Shown in pieces: positions 58,375 to 64,000 of a stretch of 64,000 nt of DNA; the stretch's first letter is position 1; each line of letters starts with the position of its first letter. The translations under genes and the position numbers were made by a program. Source of the stretch: Streptomyces pseudovenezuelae. GTDB lineage: Bacteria; Actinomycetota; Actinomycetes; Streptomycetales; Streptomycetaceae. Location of the stretch: the NCBI RefSeq assembly GCF_029892565.1, contig NZ_JARXVH010000002.1, forward strand, positions 784,501 to 848,500, given 5' to 3'. The notes under the pieces were generated by a model. That model searched no databases and was not told where the DNA came from. It was given only the letters and a program-made list of their open reading frames with translations.

Positions 58375-59921
58375 CGCGGCGGATCTGCGGGCAGGTGGGC
58401 GCCGCAATCGTGGCACCGGGGACAGCCGCTGGTGGGCCCCGCAGGCGGCTGCGATATTGGCCGCCGAGGAGAGTCCAATCCCGGACAGGAAGGCCGTCCG
58501 GACGGCGTAACGGAAGCCTGTCCTAAGTGGCGGGTTTCCTCCGGTCGCGCTCCTGTTGTCGGCCGAATTGTTGGTTGACCGGCCGCCGAAGTGCGCGGGT
58601 GATGGCTGCATGGGCGATGTGGCTGCTTCGAAGAACGGTGGCCAGGATTCGATGCTGGAACGTGCTCGGCAACTGGATGCCTGGCCTCGCGCGGAACGCG
58701 GGAGGCCAGTCTCTGCGGGGACCCTCCGGTTCGAGTAGGGCACGTGTATGGCGAAATCACTCGCCGCTTCCGTGGTGGTGTCGCTGTTTCCTGACGATTC
58801 GCTTCCGGCATGAGGAAATGGCGAGAATTGCCCACTGTGAAACCGAGTTGTTTCCCGTCTGGTCCTGGTTTTGGTGTGGGTGCCGAGGGGGCGCTGCACT
58901 CCGTGGCGCAGATTGTCGTAAATGACCCTTGACGTCCACGTGGTCCAGGCCAGGGCAAACGCAGTTTGCGCAAAGGGGCGACTTGTGAACCGAGTGTGTC
59001 GACGGTCTGGTGGGACGGGTGTGACAGCAAGTGAGAGGTGAGGAACCCTCGCCCGGCTGTCCCCGGAGGGGGTTCCTGAGTGTGGGGACGGCTTGGAGCG
59101 CGGTGTTCGGCATGGTCTTGGTGCGCTCTCGTACCGGCCAAGGCCGGCGGTCGGCCTCCAGATCCGCCAGGGCGTTTGCGTGTGGCGATCTGATCGGCTG
59201 CTTGCGGCACCGCTGCACGAATGCGGTGCCTGCTGAGGTGAGTTCGGACGGCTCGCGAGGAGTACGCCCTGTCGGTCAGGGCCGAGTCCGGCGTCGTGCG
59301 GGGGTAGCCGATCGGCGTCTGCCTACGCGAACAGAGCGGTGGGGCTCCGTTCCCAGGTGCGGTCGCTCAGTGCCGGGACGCCTCGGGATCGCCGGTGTCG
59401 GCGGCCCGGAGAACTCCCGCCGTCACAGGTCACGAGGTACGTCTTCGGTCGCCGAGCGCTCGCAGCTGGTCACCGATCCGTGCATCCGGCTTCAAATCTT
59501 GCCCACAAATTCTCCACAGCCCTCTCTTCAGACGGGCCCCAATGGTCTAGATTGACCGTGCTTCGCATGCTGGGACAGCAGGCGACAAATGATGATCTAT
59601 GGGTCCGGCGATACAGACGGCCAGGAGTCGCGTCTCTGCCGCCAGACGTGGGGGTGACCAATTTTCGGAGCCTGAGAGGCCTTTGGGTGCGGGGAGCATC
59701 CGAGGTTTCGATGGGTTCTCGCGCGCCTCAAGAGTTTGGCAGGGCCTGCGAGTCTGCTGCCGCCAGGGTGAGTTGTTCACGTAACTCTGAATTAGCCGGC
59801 ACGTCATGCGCGGGAGGCGGGGGCCTCCTGAGGGGGAACAGTCGGGGGGCGGGGGCCTCCCGCAGTGGGCGAAACAGTGTTAGGCGAATACGTCGAACCA
59901 CTGGGGACCTTGGGGGGTTCT
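58375..59921. other. 1.5-kb region without a convincing gene
   Basis: Several open frames exist here (for example 58527-58925 plus and 58332-59210 minus), but none has a recognisable domain, a clear ribosome site or typical coding composition. The stretch 58790-58930 and the stretch 59480-59800 are less GC rich than the neighbouring genes. Near its right end GCGGGGGCCTCC is repeated at 59817-59828 and 59849-59860. It marks the border between the catabolic island and the polysaccharide locus and may hold degraded mobile DNA and the locus promoter. Confidence 0.5.
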
Positions 59922-61421
59922 GTGCAACAGGGGGGAATAGTCGGCCCTTTTCCGCCGGCGCGCGAGCGTCTGACGAACGGGGCGATCAGCCAGCCAGCAA
60001 TCGATTGGGAGCAGCGGTACCGCCGTACTGTGATCATCAGCGACACCGTGGCCACCGCCTTGGTGGTGGCGGGGATCGGGGAATTCTTCGGGGCCCGGGA
60101 CGCGGCCAACTGGCATGAGAAGTGGGGGATTCTCGCCTTCGGCACCGAACTGCTGGTGTTGGGAGCCCTTGCGGTGAGCCGGTCGTGGGCTCCGGCCGTC
60201 CTCGGCCAGGGTGCCGAGGAATTCCGCCGGCTCGGACGCTCGCTGTTCACGGCGACCGTCGTCTTGGCGCTCGGCGGGATCGCCCTGACCTCGCGCAACA
60301 TCAAGCTCTGGATCTTCGTCGCGATCCCCGCGATCGCGCTTGTCACCATGACCGCGCGGTATGTGCTTCGCCTCTGGCTGCACAAGCAGCGCAAGGAAGG
60401 ACAGTGCCTGAGGCCGGTGCTCGCTGCCGGCAGCCCGGCCACCGTGCGCGACCTGATCACCCGAACCCGTAAGTTCCCGCACCTCGGCTGGCGGGTGGAG
60501 GCGGTGTGCACGACGGACGGTCGCGGGCTCGACGGCGACCAAGGCGGGCTCGACGGTGACCAGTTGGACGGAGTGCCGGTCATCGGCCTACTGGAGGACG
60601 TCGCCAAGCACGTCCGCCACGACGGGTACCGCGTCGTCGCGGTCACACCGGACCCGCACTGGTCACCGGACCGGCTGCAGCGGCTGGCCTGGAACCTCGA
60701 AGGCAGCGATGCCGAGATGATCGTGGCCCCCGTGCTGATGGAGGTGGCCGGCCCGCGGTTGCACGTCGACGCGGTGCTCGGGATCCCGCTGCTGCGGGTC
60801 AGCATGCCGACCTTCACCGGGGGCCGCCGGGCGATCAAAGAGGTCGTCGACCGGGTGGGCGCGGCGGTCCTGCTGGTCCTGTTCGCTCCGCTACTGGTGC
60901 TCGTCGGGCTGGTCGTACTGGTGGACAGCCGGGGCGGGACGCTCTACCGCCAGCGCAGGGTCGGCAAGGACGGACGCGAGTTCACCATTGTCAAGTTCCG
61001 CACCATGGTCTCCGGGGCTCACAGGGCACGTGCGGAGCTCGCCGACCTGGACGAGGGCGCGGGCCTGCTGTTCAAACTCCGCCGGGATCCGCGGGTGACC
61101 CGGGTGGGAGCGGTGCTGCGCCGGTACTCGCTCGACGAGCTCCCGCAGCTCTTCAACGTGCTCACCGGATCGATGTCGCTCGTCGGTCCGCGGCCTCCGT
61201 TGCCGGAGGAGTCCGCCGCGTACGGCCCGGACATCCGGCGGCGGCTGCTGGTCAAACCCGGACTCACCGGCCTGTGGCAGATCAGCGGACGCAGCGATCT
61301 GTCGTGGGAGGAGGCGGTCCGGCTGGACCTGCGGTACGTGGAGGACTGGTCGCTCGCTCTGGACACAGTGATCTTGTGGAAGACGCTGCGGGCGGTGCTC
61401 TACGGGCAGGGGGCCTACTGA
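59922..61421 (+). CDS. Exopolysaccharide polyprenyl glycosylphosphotransferase (sugar transferase)
   Basis: This membrane protein of about 499 residues starts polysaccharide repeat synthesis by placing a sugar phosphate on the lipid carrier. The N-terminal third has several membrane segments and a CoA-binding-like middle domain. The C-terminal 200 residues are the bacterial sugar transferase domain: IKEVVDRVGAAVLLVLFAPLLVL, YRQRRVGKDGREFTIVKFRTM, SLDELPQLFNVLTGSMSLVGPRPP and KPGLTGLWQISGRSDLSWEE. GTG 59922 with GGGGGG 4 bases upstream is the preferred start; the frame is open from GTG 59865. It is followed by a sugar nucleotide dehydrogenase. Confidence 0.92.
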   Translation: MQQGGIVGPFPPARERLTNGAISQPAIDWEQRYRRTVIISDTVATALVVAGIGEFFGARDAANWHEKWGILAFGTELLVLGALAVSRSWAPAVLGQGAEEFRRLGRSLFTATVVLALGGIALTSRNIKLWIFVAIPAIALVTMTARYVLRLWLHKQRKEGQCLRPVLAAGSPATVRDLITRTRKFPHLGWRVEAVCTTDGRGLDGDQGGLDGDQLDGVPVIGLLEDVAKHVRHDGYRVVAVTPDPHWSPDRLQRLAWNLEGSDAEMIVAPVLMEVAGPRLHVDAVLGIPLLRVSMPTFTGGRRAIKEVVDRVGAAVLLVLFAPLLVLVGLVVLVDSRGGTLYRQRRVGKDGREFTIVKFRTMVSGAHRARAELADLDEGAGLLFKLRRDPRVTRVGAVLRRYSLDELPQLFNVLTGSMSLVGPRPPLPEESAAYGPDIRRRLLVKPGLTGLWQISGRSDLSWEEAVRLDLRYVEDWSLALDTVILWKTLRAVLYGQGAY

Positions 61422-61494
61422 TGCGCGGGAGTCGTCGTTCGGCCAGCACACGGACCGCAGGCCGCAAAGGCCTGCCTGGGGGGAGGAACGGGTC

Positions 61495-62791
<1,297 letters not shown>

Positions 62792-62811
<20 letters not shown>

Positions 62812-64000
62812 CGCGATCAGCGGCGACGGGCCGGGCCGGCGCGCGCTGATCCTGGTGGAGAACCTGTCGGTGCCGTTCGACCGGCGGGTGTGGCAGGAGT
62901 GCACGACACTGCGCGACGCGGGCTGGGAGGTGCACGTCATCTGTCCCCGGGGGGAGAAACGGGACACGGAGCCGGAGGCGGTGATCGACGGGGTGCGGAT
63001 CCACCGCTACCCGTTGCGCGCGGCCACCGGAGGGCCGGCCGGCTACCTGCGGGAGTACGGATCGGCGTTGTGGCACACGGTCCGGCTGGCCCGCAAGGTC
63101 GGTCCGGTCGACGTGGTCCACGCGTGCAACCCGCCCGACCTGCTGTTCCTGCCGGCACTGTGGCTGAAGCGGCGCGGCGCGCGGTTCGTCTTCGACCAGC
63201 ACGACCTGGTACCCGAGCTGTACCTCTCCCGGTTCGACCGCGGCGAGGACCTGCTCTACCGCGCCGTGTGCGCGCTGGAGAGGCGGACCTACCGGGCCGC
63301 GGACATCGTGCTCGCCACGAACGAGAGCTACCGGGACGTCGCGCTGCGCCGTGGCGGTCGGCGGGCGGAGGACGTCTTCGTGGTGCGCAGTGCGCCCGCG
63401 ATCGACCGGTTCCAACCGGTGCCGCCGGAGCCGGAGTTGAAGCGCGGCAAGTCTCATCTGCTGTGCTACCTCGGCGTCATGGGCCCTCAGGACGGCGTCG
63501 ACTACGCCTTGCGGGCCCTTGCGAAGCTGCGCGACGAACTCGGGCGGACCGACTGGCATGCGGTCTTCGTCGGCGCCGGCGACGCCTTCGAGGCGATGGT
63601 GGAGCTGTCCCGGCGGCTCGGACTCTCCGAGCAGGTGCAGTTCACCGGGCGCATCCCGGACGCCGACCTGGTGCGCTACCTGTGCACCGCGGACGTGTGC
63701 CTTTCCCCCGACCCGTGCAATCCGCTCAACGACGTGTCGACCATGAACAAGGTCCTGGAGTACATGGCGATGGGACGGCCGATCGTCTCGTTCGACCTCC
63801 GAGAAGCGCGCGTCTCCGCCGGTGACGCCGCCGTCTACGCGCCCGACGACGACGAGGCCCAGTTCGCCAAGCTCATCGCGCTGCTCCTCGACGATCCGGA
63901 GAAGCGGGCCCGGATGGGCAGGATCGGCCAGGAGCGGATCAGCGGCCCGCTCTCCTGGCGCAACTCGCAAGCGTCGCTGCTCGCCGCCTACGCCGCTGCC
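62792..64000 (+). CDS. Glycosyltransferase family 4-like protein (cut by window end)
   Basis: This frame stays open to the end of the window, giving at least 403 residues. ALILVENLSVPFDRRVWQE opens a GT-B fold. VHACNPPDLLFLPALWLKRRGARFVFDQHDLVPELY and the donor-site segment NKVLEYMAMGRPIVSFDL follow, as in GT4 enzymes of capsule and exopolysaccharide loci. ATG 62792 is in frame and overlaps the dehydrogenase end by 20 bases. The missing C-terminus is probably short, since the donor domain is nearly complete. It should add one sugar to the lipid-linked repeat. Confidence 0.88.

Noticed and set aside
57763..58899. Leftward frame of 378 codons overlapping the luxC-like gene
   Set aside because: Most of it is antisense to luxC. 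The part beyond 58374 has no recognisable domain.
58527..58925. Possible small gene of 132 codons in the 1.5-kb gap
   Set aside because: The product is rich in Trp, Arg and Cys, has no known domain and no good ribosome site. It looks like chance open frame or degraded DNA.

Overview
The window is high-GC actinobacterial DNA, most likely from Streptomyces or a close relative. Third codon positions are G/C rich, GTG starts are frequent, neighbouring genes are often coupled by ATGA or GTGA overlaps, and an F420-type oxidoreductase is present. About 56 kb (1-56.4 kb) is one continuous catabolic island. It is built almost entirely from acyl-CoA chemistry: seven acyl-CoA dehydrogenases, six crotonase-fold hydratases/isomerases, six short-chain dehydrogenases, MaoC hot-dog dehydratases, thiolase/Ltp and DUF35 proteins, acyl-CoA ligases, two family III CoA-transferases, a dedicated electron transfer flavoprotein (EtfBA) and two paralogous FadR-type GntR regulators. 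The genes form about 20 short operons in both orientations. Nearly every operon start or divergent junction carries a conspicuous AT-rich element.

Layout. 1-49: start of an amidohydrolase gene leaving the window. 135-1902: etfB-etfA. 2048-8951: PaaK-like ligase, a degenerate PaaK-like partner, SDR, DUF35-Ltp pair and a tandem acyl-CoA dehydrogenase pair, ending at a perfect bidirectional terminator. 9009-14368 (minus): SDR, crotonase, CoA-transferase, SDR, DoxX, acyl-CoA dehydrogenase. 14454-21107: acyl-CoA dehydrogenase, then aldehyde dehydrogenase, FadD-like protein, Ltp-DUF35 pair and GntR regulator 1. 21115-24067 (minus): crotonase, acyl-CoA dehydrogenase, LLM oxidoreductase. 24173-28195: crotonase, GMC oxidoreductase, GH1-like protein with altered catalytic residues. 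28183-29530 (minus): crotonase, MaoC. 29639-33398: second tandem acyl-CoA dehydrogenase pair, SnoaL-like protein, SDR. 33404-34600 (minus): CoA-transferase. 34746-39565: thioesterase, crotonase, two MaoC-type proteins, acyl-CoA ligase, beta-lactamase-fold protein. 39599-41713 (minus): amidohydrolase and GntR regulator 2. 41867-44485: crotonase and DUF2889 protein facing an acyl-CoA dehydrogenase. 44598-50069: SDR, classical thiolase, HMG-CoA-synthase-like/DUF35 fusion, SCP-2-type thiolase, SDR. 50128-54996: branched-chain-amino-acid-type ABC importer with a three-domain fusion protein. 55015-58374: LuxE-like and LuxC-like acyl-reduction genes separated by a decayed TnpB gene.

The inferred job of the island is uptake of a hydrophobic or amphipathic carboxylate or alcohol through the Liv-type ABC importer, oxidation of alcohol and aldehyde groups (GMC oxidoreductase, aldehyde dehydrogenase), CoA activation (PaaK-like, FadD-like, CaiB-type proteins), and repeated beta-oxidation. 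DUF35-partnered Ltp proteins may carry out retro-aldol side-chain cleavage, as known for steroid side-chain catabolism, and electrons would leave through EtfBA. The substrate cannot be read from the sequence. No steroid-ring genes (KstD, Ksh, Hsa type) and no P450 are present, so a steroid is only one possibility beside other isoprenoids, cyclic acids or branched lipids.

From 58.4 kb the content changes. About 1.5 kb has no convincing gene and is followed by the start of an exopolysaccharide locus: a polyprenyl-phosphate sugar transferase, a GDP-mannose/UDP-glucose 6-dehydrogenase, and a glycosyltransferase cut by the window end.
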